From NCBI GenBank assembly GCA_021234155.1, contig JAJEKV010000051.1:4592698-4656697 (forward strand): DNA of 64,000 nucleotides, in the 5' to 3' direction. Below the pieces are notes generated by a model. It saw only the letters and a list, made by a program, of their open reading frames with translations, was not told where the DNA came from and searched no databases. Made by a program: the position numbers and the translations under genes. Source of the DNA: Isoetes taiwanensis (Eukaryota > Streptophyta > Lycopodiopsida > Isoetales > Isoetaceae). This document shows positions 1 to 11,753 of this stretch, one piece after another (the stretch's first letter is position 1; every line of letters begins with the position of its first letter).

Positions 1-412
1 ATTAATCCACTTCACAAATCGTATGATGTACCCATTTCCACATTGATCAGCCAATTTGTAGAAATAAGGTATTCTCATAAGTATGCTGACAAAGACATTA
101 TAAGCTGCATATAACGCCAATAACAAAATATATAGACGCAATAATAGAGATGAATTGAATCCCTTTCTGCACAAGAGAGATAATGTTAGCAATACTTTCT
201 GCTTCATTTCTTCGAACTTATTTCATATTCTAACATTTGTAATATGTTTGTAGAATCTTGTAATGCCAATCCCGTAGACTTGCAAGGGTTTGTCTACACA
301 ATGGACAACTAGTCATATACAACTTGGTAAACCAATTATTGCATGATCATGGTGAATGCTTTGCTTGCAAAACTTTTTGCTTAACATAAGAAGTTGAGTT
401 GTAACTTGCTCT

Positions 413-580
413 TATTGTAAAATGACATACTATCTTTTTATGTAATTTATATTAGCATGGCTTTGTGTATTGAGGAAAGGAATAGGGGACCCCTTTCCAG
501 TTTGGAAGGGACTCGGTTCGTATTGTAAAATGACATACTATCTTTTCACGTAATTTATACTAGCATAGTTTTATGCACGA
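413..580. repeat. Diverged direct repeat, period about 108 bp
   Basis: A segment starting TATTGTAAAATGACATAC at 413 recurs at 521, followed by TATCTTTT, GTAATTTATA and TAGCAT in both copies. The copies differ by scattered substitutions. The arrangement looks like an old local duplication; no coding or mobile-element signature was found. Confidence 0.7.
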
Positions 581-711
581 GGATGAGGAGGGAAAATAAT
601 GGATAACATCTTTAGAATGAAAAACTAGGTATATGTTGAAAGAAGACTGATAGAATAAAAAGTTTCCCTTCTATTCTATTCTTTGAGGGATATAGATGGA
701 GACAGGGTTAC

Positions 712-785
712 AAATACTACTATAGACCAAGGGCTAGGCTGCTTAATCTTTTAACTTTAAGCAGCCACCTTGGTCTATAGTATTT
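712..785. repeat. Short foldback hairpin (74 bp)
   Basis: The left arm CTATAGACCAAGG plus GGCTGCTTAA pairs with the right arm TTAAGCAGCC plus CCTTGGTCTATAG, around a 10-nt loop. The interruptions are 1-4 nt on one side, and outer AAATA/TATTT bases extend the stem. It could be a small MITE or a hairpin RNA precursor; nothing nearby decides between them. Confidence 0.75.
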
Positions 786-1059
786 ACTTTCAGAATTTTT
801 GATGTTTTTGACCTTTTAATACTTACTATTTACCTTCACCTTATTACTTTTAATAAATGTTAAGCTCTAAAGAATGTTAAAATGTTTAGGTGACATTTAA
901 CAAAGTTAGGTGTTAAAGATTGGGCGATATTTCATGGAGCTTTTAACACCTTGATCTTTTGGTCTTTTGACATTTGAATATGTTGATTATGCTAGAGCTC
1001 CCTATATAAGTGCCCTATGCTATGTTACAATTTCTCTTCAAACATGTGATAATTCATAG

Positions 1060-1260
1060 TGTTATTAAGAACATAATAAAAGAAGGAAGCAATTTTAATG
1101 CTATGCCACATTGGCAACAACAGATTGGATATATGCCACATACACCACACCAACATTGCTTTGTTGGGTCGTGCCCCCAACCATCGTACATTGAATGCAA
1201 CTTTAGGCGACCTCGAACACGAGGCATATTTGTTTTAAGATTAATATGTAACTACAAGAC
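1060..1260 (+). repeat. Dispersed repeat, copy 1
   Basis: This shares about 200 bp of collinear, diverged similarity with 8430-8612. Both contain an AAAGAAG..AGCAATTTT block, ATGCCACATT, ACCACA, ATTGCTTTGTTGG, ACATTGAATG and CATATTTGTTTTA in the same order and spacing. The protein readings are not conserved, so it is treated as a non-coding dispersed repeat of unknown class. Confidence 0.6.
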
Positions 1261-2954
1261 CAAATGTCCAATCATAGCAAAATCTAGTTGGGATATGGTA
1301 GGGTTAAAATTAATGCTAGGATTATGGCAAAAATCATGGTTTGTGCTACAACTATGGTTAGATTGGGTGTTGACACTTCATTTTCTATTTAAGAATAAGG
1401 TTAAGTTATTGCTAGAGAAATTTTAAAAACACAGTAACAAATGTCAAGAAAATGTTACATTGTTCAACGAGCTTATAAAATCAACACACGAGGTATATAA
1501 TTTCTACTATGTATAATGTACCTTTTTTTTTGTTGTTGGCATTTCTAAGATGACAAATGCTTCTAATTTAATTTGTAATGCTTATGGATGAATGGATGGA
1601 TGGATATAAAGACTAATTGAACTTACGTACATGTAAAGGAAGGAAAGAAAGCTCGAGCTAGCACCAAACCAGACCACTTGTATATAGATTCTATATATAC
1701 TCGCTTTATGTGTGGTGGAATAAGCTCCATATAAAAGCCTTGCATCTAATACAGCTGTGAATAGAATAGAATAGAATGATCATATTATACCAATGTAAAA
1801 AAACCTCCAAATGTTATCTTTTATTTACCTTGAAAAAACTTCATAATAAAGTAGGTTGGACCAAGGCTCAAGAGTCTCTTCACTAAAGCATGAGATTTTC
1901 CGGTGAACGCAATAATTGTCATAGCCTAAAAGAAACTAATATGAGATGATCAACAAAAACTAAAATTCAAAAGAATTTTGATACTGCAAAATTTTTGTAA
2001 CGCACTTGGAGGAGGACCATTAGAAGAACCCAAAGTCGATGGAAGCTATGATAAACATGAAGGAACGTGCGGTGCTCCACAAATAAAACTTTACCACCAC
2101 GCTTTCTATTAACATGTTGTGGTTGAGCTTCAAATTCCTCCTATAAGTATATTTCATGCATCAATGCAACATGTATACATTAAAATTTGCGACATAAGGT
2201 AAAAATGCTTACTTTACATCATCCAACAAGATGCAAACAACCAGAATTGATTACAATAAATCGAATGGTAAACTCGCAATAACTAAAGCATTTAATTTGA
2301 AAGGAAGAGAGTGCCATTAGTCACATTACAATTCTACTGCTGACCTCAATGCGATTCAATGCAGTACATTCTTTACATTATCGATTGGACATGGCCCAAT
2401 AAATAAGGCGCTAGTCTTTAATTCAATAGATTTTTTTGTCTTATTTGGATGTTAAAAAGTCTATTCTATTTGTAGCGCTGGATTCATTATCTATATGTAT
2501 ATGAAATGACATCCATAAATGAATCAGTATTGTTATTCTCGACATTTATCTTTCTTATTTATTATTTATTAACTGACGTAATTCATTGATCATGCAACAT
2601 CAATCTCGAATCCGTGCCACAAGTGTATCCACGGAGATCAAACGGGTTGTTATCTTCAAATATTTTCACAAAGATACCCAAAGACTCTAAATCTATCTCT
2701 CCTTTTTTCTTTCCTCCAATTTATGCCCAAGGGGTAATCCAAAAAGAGGCTCACATAAGTTACATGCCATGAGTATAACTATTTTTAAAGCCTTTACACA
2801 AAGTACACTCCTCTGTACATTTGGATAGAGATGAGTAACCAAATTAAAATTATCATGGATGAATGATAGTTAGCGAGCATCTTTATTATGACATCAAGTA
2901 GCAATAAAAATATAAACTTCACAAGTTTTATCAAACTATAGGATGCACCCCCCG

Positions 2955-2999
2955 TTTTTTTTTTTTTTTTTTTTTTTTTTGGGGGGGGGGGGGGGGGGG
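2955..2999. repeat. T26-G19 homopolymer block
   Basis: Twenty-six T residues are followed directly by nineteen G residues. The apparent poly-K/poly-P frame across it on the minus strand is an artefact. Such a block is prone to sequencing length error and may be a poly(A)-derived relic on the minus strand. Confidence 0.9.
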
Positions 3000-3239
3000 T
3001 CGAAGGGTGGCAAAAAACATCCCTAGTATATTGATCTTTGAAAGCTAATTTATTTCTTAAGGCATATTTTTTGCACAAAATAATGGCAAAAAACTTCCAT
3101 AAAAATAATTATTCATATGAAAACAGTAAAAAAAAATTCCTCTTTCTTGCATGGAGGTGGTCCATACAACAAACAACACTGAATCCATCGAGTTTCCAAA
3201 TGGAAATTTTGGAAGATGAGTATTGGACACTTCAAATTT

Positions 3240-3360
3240 TTGAAGATGGAAAATTTTATTGATCAATCAAATAATTATAAAAAAAAATAAAATGCAGAGA
3301 TAGGAATACAACCCAGTGGATAAAATGATCCAACCAAGCACAACCATCTATCTAAGCATT
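3240..3360 (-). mobile_element. L1-like LINE 3' UTR scrap
   Basis: The stretch ATTGATCAA..., ATGCAGAGATAGGAATA, ACCCAGTGGATA and CCAACCAAGCA aligns in order with the 3' UTR of the L1-like insertion at 21911-22020, which has TTTATTGACAAG, ATGCACAGACAGGAATA, CCCTAGTGGATAG and CCAACTAGGCA. It is an old, heavily diverged tail fragment on the minus strand. No coding sequence is attached. Confidence 0.5.
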
Positions 3361-3514
3361 TGAATGAATCTAAAGGTGAACTTCCCAGATTTATATCTTC
3401 TTTCCTTGATGAAGAGAAGAACAATTATAAGCCATAACAATTTCATCTTGCGTCCATCAAACAAGAAGCTCATCTAAGTGTCCATGCCCTTACTAATATG
3501 CAATTTCCTTCCAG

Positions 3515-6060
3515 GTGGGAACAGCTAATAGAGATGAAGAGATCGACTTAGACCACTTACCACTTTACTTGAAGTTGGCTTGGCAGGTTGTGCGAACCCC
3601 CTGTGCAACAACTCCTCACATGCCTCAGCTACGATTGGATTATGAACATGCAGGGGCTTATGCCCAGATGCTTATAGATGACCTAGTAGAAATTTTGCAA
3701 TATCCTACACTAGAGCAGCAGACAGGCTGGTTGACTGATGTGCTTAGGACTGCGGCAGAGAGATGCTTTCGGATAAGCCGCCCGCAATGGACCTCCAGGA
3801 ACACAACCTTCCCACGTAATCAATGGTTTGATGCAGACTGCAAGGAACACAAACGCTGGCTCCGCCAAGTCACAAACCCTGCTTCACACCCACATGCAGT
3901 CAGACAGTACCGCGTCTTCCTTAAAGCTAAGAAAGCCAGGTACATTGCAGCGCATCAAAGAGAAATATTTTATCTCCTGGAACGTCTGCCCCAGGACCTC
4001 TTGGCGAAGGGTTCTTAGAAAGCCAGTACAGCCCACAGGAAACATTACTCCCGGGCAATGGAGGCAATACTTGCAACAGCTATACGACCCTGAGGGTGCA
4101 CATGCAGCATTACCCCTGCAAGAAGGCCCAGTGCTAGAAATCACATATTCAGACGTGGAACAAGGCTTACAACGTCTTGCCAATGGGAAAGCCCCAGACC
4201 TGGATGGTATGCAGGTGGAATTGCTTAAGTGGGCAGGGCCGTCCATAGTATCAATGCTGACCGCCTTGTTCAAAGGGCATTACAGGAAGGCTTCCTGCTG
4301 CAATTGACCAATAGCAGAGTTGTTCCCATCTATAAGGCAGGTGACCCGCACTGCCCAGCCAATTACTGAACAATCATGGTCAGTTCGGTGTTTGCAAAAC
4401 TGCTTGTTGGGATTCTCGAGCAGCAGTTGACGGGCTGGGCAGAGGCAGCAGAGATGCGGGCCCTGACCCAGGCAGGATGTAGACCCCGACACTCAACCAT
4501 TGACCACATCTTCACGCTGCGAACTCTGGTTGAAGACAGCAGGAACCGCCGTCAGGATCTATATTGTTGCTTCGTGGATTTTGCGAAGGCGTTTGACACT
4601 GTGCCTCGGGAAAAACTATGGGCAAGATTGCAATAGCTCGGGGTTCCTGTAGATTTGCAGAATGCAGTGTACAGGCTATATGAAAGATGCTCGGGTCAGT
4701 TGCAGCCGACAAACCAACCATTTGATAGTAGTATCAGGATTCGTCAGGGATGCCCTCTCTCTCCAACATTGTTTGGGCTTTACATTGATCAATTGGAGAG
4801 CTGGCTTGCTGAAAATAGGGGCGACGGAGCTCACCTTCTCCACCAGATCATCAGGCAGTTAATATATGCTGATGATGCGGACCTCCTAGCTTACACACCA
4901 ACAGACATGCAACGACATCTCGATGCCCTGGACACATTCTGCCAAGCGACTGATATGCGCGTCAACCTGACCAAGACTAAGGTGGTTTTCATATCATCCT
5001 CACGTCAGCTGAGGATCCCCTCCTTCAGTTACCGAGGGAAGAATGTAGAAGTAGCATCCATGTACAAATATTTGGGAGTGGAGTTTCCTTCTACTATGCA
5101 CTGGAACACATCCATACGGCTACGAGTGATGGCGGGCTGGAAGGCACTATATGCAATGCAAAACAATAGTCATAGAGCGAAGTTGTATGATTGGGCCCAT
5201 CAGTCACACATGTTCAAGGTCTTAGTGGAGCCTATTTTTTTATACAGGGTTGAAGTATGGGGCCCATTAGTATCCTTCGCTATTTGGAATGACTTGGAGC
5301 AGGTGCAGAAAGCCTTCTTGGTATGAGCACTAGGGGTGAAGTCCACAGTCCCATATCAAATTCTACTGCAGGAGACGGGATTCTTGCCTCTTCTGAGGGC
5401 GGCCCTTGATCGCCACATTGTCTATTTTCAGAAGGTGGTCAATATGGACGATGCTCGTCTACCTAACTTAGCTTATATCATGGCAATGGGGCCGCAGCGC
5501 CTTAAGGCCTGCTGGAGGAAAAAGAGAGCTCAATGGTTGGCTAGATGGAATATGCAGGAGCACAGGTGCATACATGTGCAAACAGAGGCAGATCGCCATA
5601 GCTTGAGGCAATATCTTGACGCTTACTTCCTCAGCAAGCTTTGGGATGCCAGTGCCCTTGAACAGGTCAAGACAGCACACTATCAGCGCCACATAAATCC
5701 ACATTGAAACGAGGCCCGTAATGCTACCTGCATACCCACTTGCCCATGAAAAGGCACAGACTCATTGCCTCCATTCGAACAGGGGCACATCATCTTCAAA
5801 TTGAGACGGGCAGTTGGATTGCTGAGCCACGCCAGGACAAGCTTTGTCAATGCTGCCAAATGGGAGTCATTGAGGATGAATCTCATACCCTTCAAAGTTG
5901 CCCAGCATATGATCAAATTCGGACGCGCTATGCTGAGTTGTTCAGGCTTGGCCAGCCGCTACATGTGACATTGAGCACGACGTCCGTATGGGTGCTGGGA
6001 TCATACTTTCAGGAGGTTATGGACATGCGAGATCAGCTATGTCCTCGGGCACACACTTGA
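3515..6060 (+). pseudogene. LINE A EN-linker/RT/zinc-knuckle ORF, multiply broken
   Basis: Reading order: endonuclease end and linker (3515-4018), RT fingers with GKAPDLDGMQVELLKWAG (about 4190-4250), RT palm with CCFVDFAKAFDTVPREKLW (about 4565-4620), RT core with RQGCPLSPTLFGLYIDQLE (about 4745-4800) and catalytic YADD at about 4866, thumb and connection (to 5707), then CQCCQMGVIEDESHTLQSC (about 5850-5900). Lesions are frameshifts near 4010, 4290 and 5710, and in-frame stops at about 4366, 4634 and 5324. The YADD residues are intact, but no active protein can be made. It could only be mobilised passively. Confidence 0.9.
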
Positions 6061-6099
6061 CATGTATATATACATTTATTTCATCATGATATATACTTG

Positions 6100-6255
6100 T
6101 ACAGTTTGAGAGCATTCTTATTTTCCCTCAAAAATCCTTCGGGGCGGGGGGTTTTTAACCCGGACAGTAATAAGTTTGCTGCGCTCCTTCTGGGTCCCAT
6201 AGGCCGATTGGTCTCAGTGGATGATAAAAATCATTCTTATTCTTATTCTTCTCTT
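6100..6255 (+). promoter_or_regulatory. LINE A structured 3' terminus
   Basis: Two potential stem-loops precede the tail. One is a TCC/GGGG stem (about 6129-6155). The second is a hairpin AGGCC-GATT-GGTCT (6201-6214), where one pair is G-U in RNA. A GTGGATGATAAAA box and an ATTCTT repeat follow. The arrangement recurs in six other copies in this window, which suggests that this is the template-recognition end used by the element's reverse transcriptase. The function is inferred. Confidence 0.7.
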
Positions 6256-6369
6256 TCAAATTGACCACAAAAGCAAACCAGATGCAAGATGAAAATCTCG
6301 TGTCCGCAGTTTGGTCCATACATCAGGGTAAATAGCGAGTATAATTTGCTAGCTATTTAAAGAAGTCCC

Positions 6370-7480
6370 AAAAATGGTTAGTAACTAAGATGCCCATCGA
6401 AATCGATCACACAATAAGAAGCAATGCTCAAACAAATCTCAGCCCTTTGCTTACATAACAGACATAGCTCTAAAATTTGATGATCAATTTTATGAACTAA
6501 TTTGTTGACTCTAAGACATCTACCACTATGCTGAGGGACTTGAAGATGCCACCCATTGGATAGAGGCAAGGTTTCATAATTTGGAAGCAATTTTTAAATA
6601 GAAGAGATGAAGCGCTCCAGGATCTCCATACAACTAGTTCAATTTACGAATCGGAATCGTGTGGCAACAATGCAGCAATATAAGTCCAAATTGCTCTATC
6701 CCATTGATACAATAAGAACTTTGTTCTAAATGCTTTCCATGACAGAAGATGGTCAGAATCATACCAAGCTGCAATAATGCTTATACCAACTGCTACTCAT
6801 CGTCGTCGTGTCTTTGGATGTACAACAACATACTAAGGCACATTGTCTGGAAGAGGAATCCACCAATATAGAGTAGACTATTGAAGGCATGCCTTAGGAT
6901 TGATATGAAAAATGGAACTTGACAATGTTCCAAGTAGCAAACAACCCCTTTAGAAAACAGGAAGCATTGGGATATGGATGTAGATGATAACGCGAAGCCC
7001 AAGGAAGGAGGGGATTAATGGTAGCCTTATGAAATGGAAGGCAATGTTGACAGCATCAACAATCTCAAATCGGGAAAACCATCCTTACCAACAAGGAGCC
7101 TCCAAATAGACTTCAGGATTATCACCTTACTTTGGAGGTGAAAATCCAACATCCCACGGCCACCAGTTGCCCAAGGTTTAATGCACTCTGCCCAAGCAAT
7201 CTTGACAACAACTCCTTCCTCAGTTCCAGCCTAAATGAAGTTTTTGGCAATATAAACAATCTCCTCCATCTTACACTGAGGGGCAAATAGAGCAGATGCC
7301 ATATAAACATGAGTATTACTAAGAACACATTTACCTACATTGATTCTGGATTTATAGTTATTAGAGAACTATTGCATGCACTTTTGAGACATCTGGATCT
7401 AGTCTCACTAAGTATGTTATAAGGTATTATAGGTGTTTGAACAATGAGTGCACAACTCGCCAAGGATAGACACATTGACG
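6370..7480 (-). pseudogene. Old L1-like LINE relic (RT C-terminus and zf-RVT)
   Basis: On the minus strand the readings EEIVYIAKNFI, KIAWAECIKPW and GGRGMLDFH (about 7140-7270) match the conserved post-RT segment of plant L1-like LINEs. KSIWRLLVGKDGFP follows at about 7050-7120. Further down, 6793-7002 matches the part of the younger L1 copy at 22.9 kb that reads HPYPNASPFLKG, and 6378-6590 matches its WHLQVPQ...RVN.LVHK zinc region. The reading frame is broken many times. The 5' boundary is uncertain because similarity fades beyond about 7480. Confidence 0.75.
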
Positions 7481-8906
7481 TGTGCAATCCCCAAGAGAAA
7501 ACTCAACTCATAGGCGACTATCGTCATGGACCACAATACCACATTGACCAAACCAGCAAGGGCGTAAGCTGTCCATTTCATTTTGTTCTAGGTGGTATAA
7601 AGAGAGGAAAGACAATTCTTCTCATAGACAGAGCATTTGACCTCCAACAGCAAGGAAAAGGAAACACACAAGTTAACAACCTTGCGTTAGTTAGATTGCT
7701 CGTTTAGATAATACTTGTAATGTTGCGCATACACAGATGCTCGTCCTACCCACAAGCTTGATAAGGCTTTTGTAAGGGAAGAGAGTTTCATTCGAGTTTC
7801 TATTCACACACCATATGACTTTATTAAATTGGCAAAGCAGTCGCTTCAAAGTCCAGGTCTTCTATTTTTGTCAAGATGGATGTTGAAGGACGTGCACCTC
7901 CTTTCAAAACTTTAACTCTATAGGGCAAAGATATTTATTCACCCTGGTCAGCACTTATAATGATATTTAAGATTAATGGAGCTCCACATAGATGGATAAT
8001 CTAATATGTAACACTTGCATCAAAAATATCTTTAACAGTTACATTCTAGATAACCTTATTTATGCCAGCTTGTGTAACAATAGCCCAAGTGAAACCACCA
8101 ATAGGATAGACATTATACAATTCAGATATGCACCTATGTGTATATACACAATACCTTTTAGATTAGCAGTTGTACCAGAGGTGTAGTTCAGAGAAATAGG
8201 CTGCATATTTATTATTGTAGCAACTAGAAAATGTTGGATCTTTTATCTCTAACAACTTCTCATAATCATATTTCCTTCTTAAGGTCAATAAACATTTCCA
8301 AATTAGTGCTAACAAGCAAAACGTGCAAACTAGCTCCCCCCTACAAAATAGGGACAACCTATAGTGTGTGAGCACCATGTTCCACTTCTCATATCTGCGT
8401 CTCATAGACCACTTGATCATCATCTTGTTCCTCGAATATATGAAGGAAGAAAAAGAAGCAGCAATTTTTACGTCATGCCACATTCGCAGCATTCGATCGG
8501 ACACATGACACACATACCACATCACTATTGCTTTGTTGGATTTGCTCCTAGCCACTTTACATTGAATGTGACTCTAGGTGGTCTTACCTTTGAAACATAT
8601 TTGTTTTAGAACTATGTGTACGACTGGGCTAGATAGTAGACTAGACTACACACCCAAACTAGACTAGGGTAGACCAAAAAGTTAGGGTTGACCTCAGGAG
8701 TGTGGTTCACAAGGTTTGATTGGTCTCTTGATAGTACAAAAAATGTACTTTCATAAGATTATATTCAGGTTGTAATATGATTCCTGAGGTATATTTTGTG
8801 TGATGTACTCAATTCTATAGTTATGCATTGTATTTGACTTTTTAATTGCACTTTCTATGGTATTCCATAGTAGCTTGGAGGCATTGAGGCCACTGCGGTT
8901 TAGGGC
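7481..8906. other. No gene recognised; dispersed repeat copy 2 inside
   Basis: This is mixed AT-rich DNA with only short open frames. The interval 8430-8612 is the second copy of the dispersed repeat seen at 1060-1260. The interval 7440-7710 has an open plus-strand frame without family motifs and may be further decayed LINE sequence. Confidence 0.5.
8430..8612 (+). repeat. Dispersed repeat, copy 2
   Basis: This is collinear with 1060-1260 (shared AGCAATTTTTACG/ATGCCACATTCG, ATTGCTTTGTTGG, ACATTGAATG and CATATTTGTTTTA blocks). It is the same orientation as copy 1. Confidence 0.6.
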
Positions 8907-9093
8907 TTATTGAAAAAGAGCAAGTGCTTGCTGGAGTTTTCCCTTGGCTATTTCGATGATTGAGCGTTGATGAGATGGATGCAAGTAGTCCCACGGTGAT
9001 CTACCCAGAACTTCTTCAGCTACTAGATTTGCCTCCCCTGTTACAAAAATCATAGCTTGTTGCGTCTGTCTTGAAGGGATCTCTACGTCATGG
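8907..9093 (-). CDS. Possible terminal exon of an unidentified minus-strand gene
   Basis: After an acceptor-like TTGTAACAG on the minus strand, an open frame reads EANLVAEEVLGRSPWDYLHP and continues to a TAA stop, with a basic, amphipathic C-terminus. Its amino-acid composition looks more protein-like than neighbouring frames. I do not recognise the family, and no connected upstream exon was established. Another open minus-strand frame lies at 9526-9759. The call could be chance or a transposon relic. Confidence 0.2.
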
Positions 9094-11500
9094 CTTTCGC
9101 CTTCCCACTTCCAGAAATTGGTACGCATATTACTTTTTAACCTGATTATGGTTTTCTTATTGTGTTCATGTTTCTATCTAGTCTCAACATTACACGACCC
9201 CCTCTCTCATTGAAAATCATATCACACTCATCACTGTGAAGGTATGCAACCATTACAAAATGGAAAAGGATGGTCTTTTTACTCTAAAACAAGGACATCG
9301 AGATGTAAGGTTGCACATAATTACTTCCACTGTTCCTGGGGTATTGCTTGTTCTGTCTTTTCTACTTTTATAACCAGTAGGACATTCAGATTAACTGGAT
9401 GAGCTTTGCACAGACAGTGCCTTGCTCGTTTACTTGCTTGGAATAGACTGCACGTGAATGGTGTTATGGACACAGTTGCCTGCTTTAGTGCAGGATATGT
9501 TCAGACTTTTGGTTTTTGGGATTGGTTATAAATCAGAGAATAGTTGTTTCAACTTAGATGTTTCATAATCAGATGTTAGTAGTACAACGTATTTTCCATC
9601 ATACATATACTGCAAATCTAAATTGATTGATTGATTGAAAATCACGCCATTTGAAGCCCCTGAGGTCCATTTGCCTCTCAATGTTTTTACGACCTGGCCT
9701 GAATGTTGTCCCTGTTCATATATGATGATGTGTTTATTTTCCAGATACTGACAGATCATTGTGACAGGAGCTTACAGAAGTCCATGTTCCATTATGGGTT
9801 AACAGATTTACATGGTCGAATAGATCAAATCGTCAGCTGACATTGGTTGATGAATCATTTAGAGCTTGCTTAACATTGCAGATGCTGTTAGCAGTTCTAC
9901 CAAATATTGTTTCTTGGCTTGTCTTACAAACACATATACAGAGTTCCCTTTTTGTTTACAAAACTAGAATGTTGGATTATGACATTTTTATTTCCATTAT
10001 GCAATTACATCTTATAAACATCTCACAATAAATAAGCTCTGCTACTAACTTCTTCCAAAGCAAATTTATAAGCATTGGAGATCAAATAGGACAGTTGCTA
10101 GGACTTCCACCTCCTATATATGATATTTAAAAGGTGATTCATTTCAGGAAAAATGTTAAGAATCCTCTATATTTTTTTTAAGTCTCTCTAAATTTTCTTT
10201 AAGTGCAGCACATTAGATATTTCTTATGTATTTATCTATTAGAGTGAAATCTAAAATGGCACCTTTTTTCCAGCATGGGTCGAATTTATTACCCAAGTCA
10301 CCAATATATTTATGACTAAACTGGAGATTCCTTCTTCAAAATGTTCACTAAATTGCTAAATTTAGACAAACAAAAAATTTACATAGCACCACACAATTAA
10401 TTTCATATCAACATCTCAAATTCATGCTCCATAAATCTAACAAGTTATATATTGATAGACTCAAAGGAGGCAAATGCAATTAGATTTTTTGCCACCAAAG
10501 TTCAAAAATATTTGTTTACCAAATATCATTATTGTAATGTATGTTAGCGATAATACTACACTTAGCAAAGTATGTATAGGCTCTGATAAAAACCCAAAAA
10601 TGTGGCGAAATTGTTTTTTAACGATGCTTTAAAATGGCCATTTTTGTGGCCATTATCCTTTATCTATGGAACTCAAATGGCCAAAATGTTGATACATCCT
10701 AAACCACCAAATAAAGATTGGCCATTTCAATCCTTTAGCTGCCAATAAACTGGTGTAAAATGGCAATACACCTATTACATAACTAACTCATCCTGCGCAT
10801 GCCATCATCTACTACATAACTAACTTATCCTTCTCAGGACAACTACGAAATTTTGCTAGAATAGGTGATGGCATCAATCCGAGCCATCGGATCAGTATTC
10901 TGGCGAGGGATGGACCATCTGTATAAGGCATATCATTTCAATTGGATATTTATCTGCGTCTCCTCACATTAGCATTTTGGTTGTCTCTTGCTTGCGTCGG
11001 CATCAGTCATCATCTGAAACAGAAAATGATGCTACCGCTCATACTGGAGCATGACATGGTTGCTGATTATATAAGTAATTAAATAATAGGCAAGACTCTT
11101 TTATGGTCATTTCTTGGAATTCTAAGTGGACATATTGAAGCCATTGAGAAATGCCCCCTTTGTATAAAACCATAGTTAATGTACTTCAATTTGTCCATGA
11201 AGAGGAATCAATGAACTCTATCCAGGTACTAAGGGGATTTGCTTTCTTGTTCCATTTCATTTCTATCTCCTAGATCTGGGCCACCGCACTTACTTTCTTC
11301 CAAGACTCTTGATAGAGTACATGAAGATTGCTTCTGTGATGAAGATTCTAGAGGAATCTGTATAGATTTGACTATGCCTCTAGGAATATGGTGAGGTCTG
11401 GTCCGATTGAACCCTTCACTTACAGGTCTCAATAGTCTGTAAGTTTAAAATGAAAATTTGCTTTGAAGATTTACATTTTTTTTATGATATATTGAACTGT
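9094..11500. other. No supported gene
   Basis: An AT-rich stretch with scattered short frames. The minus-strand frame at 9526-9759 (78 codons) and one at 11229-11432 lack recognisable motifs. I see no repeats with clear termini. It may be intronic DNA of the callose synthase gene to the right, if the missing 3' exons lie further left, or simple intergenic DNA. Confidence 0.45.
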
Positions 11501-11753
11501 GGAGAGGTCTATAAAGAATAAGAATAAGAATAGACCACTTTAAAGAGACCACTTTAGTGATTTTCTCATCTACACCGACTAGAATAGAATAGATTAGATT
11601 TTTTAACGTCCACGAAGACCAAGAGGCCATGGGACCCATACAATGGCCTAGTACAACCATTATTACTAGGATTAAAAAACCCCTTCCTTGAAAGGTACCT
11701 TTGCAGTAATGATGATACTAGACAAGCAAGAAGAAAATATAAGTAGGCAATGA

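Larger units (their letters stand above)
1..3239. other. Non-coding, AT-rich stretch without recognisable gene
   Basis: I see no supported coding region here. Open frames are short, cross simple sequence and have no family motifs. The stretch holds a diverged 108-bp direct repeat, a short hairpin, one copy of a dispersed repeat (near 1060-1260), GAATA/ATGG microsatellite patches near 1590 and 1760, and a T/G homopolymer block near 2955. Those items are listed separately. Confidence 0.6.
3513..6255 (+). mobile_element. LINE A: 5'-truncated non-LTR retrotransposon
   Basis: The element begins in the last residues of the endonuclease domain (reading ...DHLPLYL) and runs through the linker, reverse transcriptase and C-terminal CCHC-like knuckle to a structured 3' UTR. 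It ends in an ATTCTT microsatellite at 6229-6252. The same family appears on the minus strand as LINE E (43.7-57.8 kb), at high similarity, and as the more diverged LINE B. RT motifs such as YADDADLLAY and the CQCC...H...C knuckle place it outside the L1 clade (I/Jockey/Dualen-like). No convincing target-site duplication was found. Confidence 0.9.

Noticed and set aside
1010-1426. 138-codon plus-strand frame
   Set aside because: It lies over a dispersed repeat; its homologue at 8430 does not keep the frame, and there is no family motif.
2794-3078. Minus-strand frame with poly-Pro and poly-Lys
   Set aside because: It is created by the T26-G19 homopolymer block.
10880-10960. Plus-strand reading resembling HLYKAYHFNWIFICV as a callose synthase exon
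   Set aside because: It is on the wrong strand relative to the gene, the similarity is short and there are no splice sites; taken as chance.
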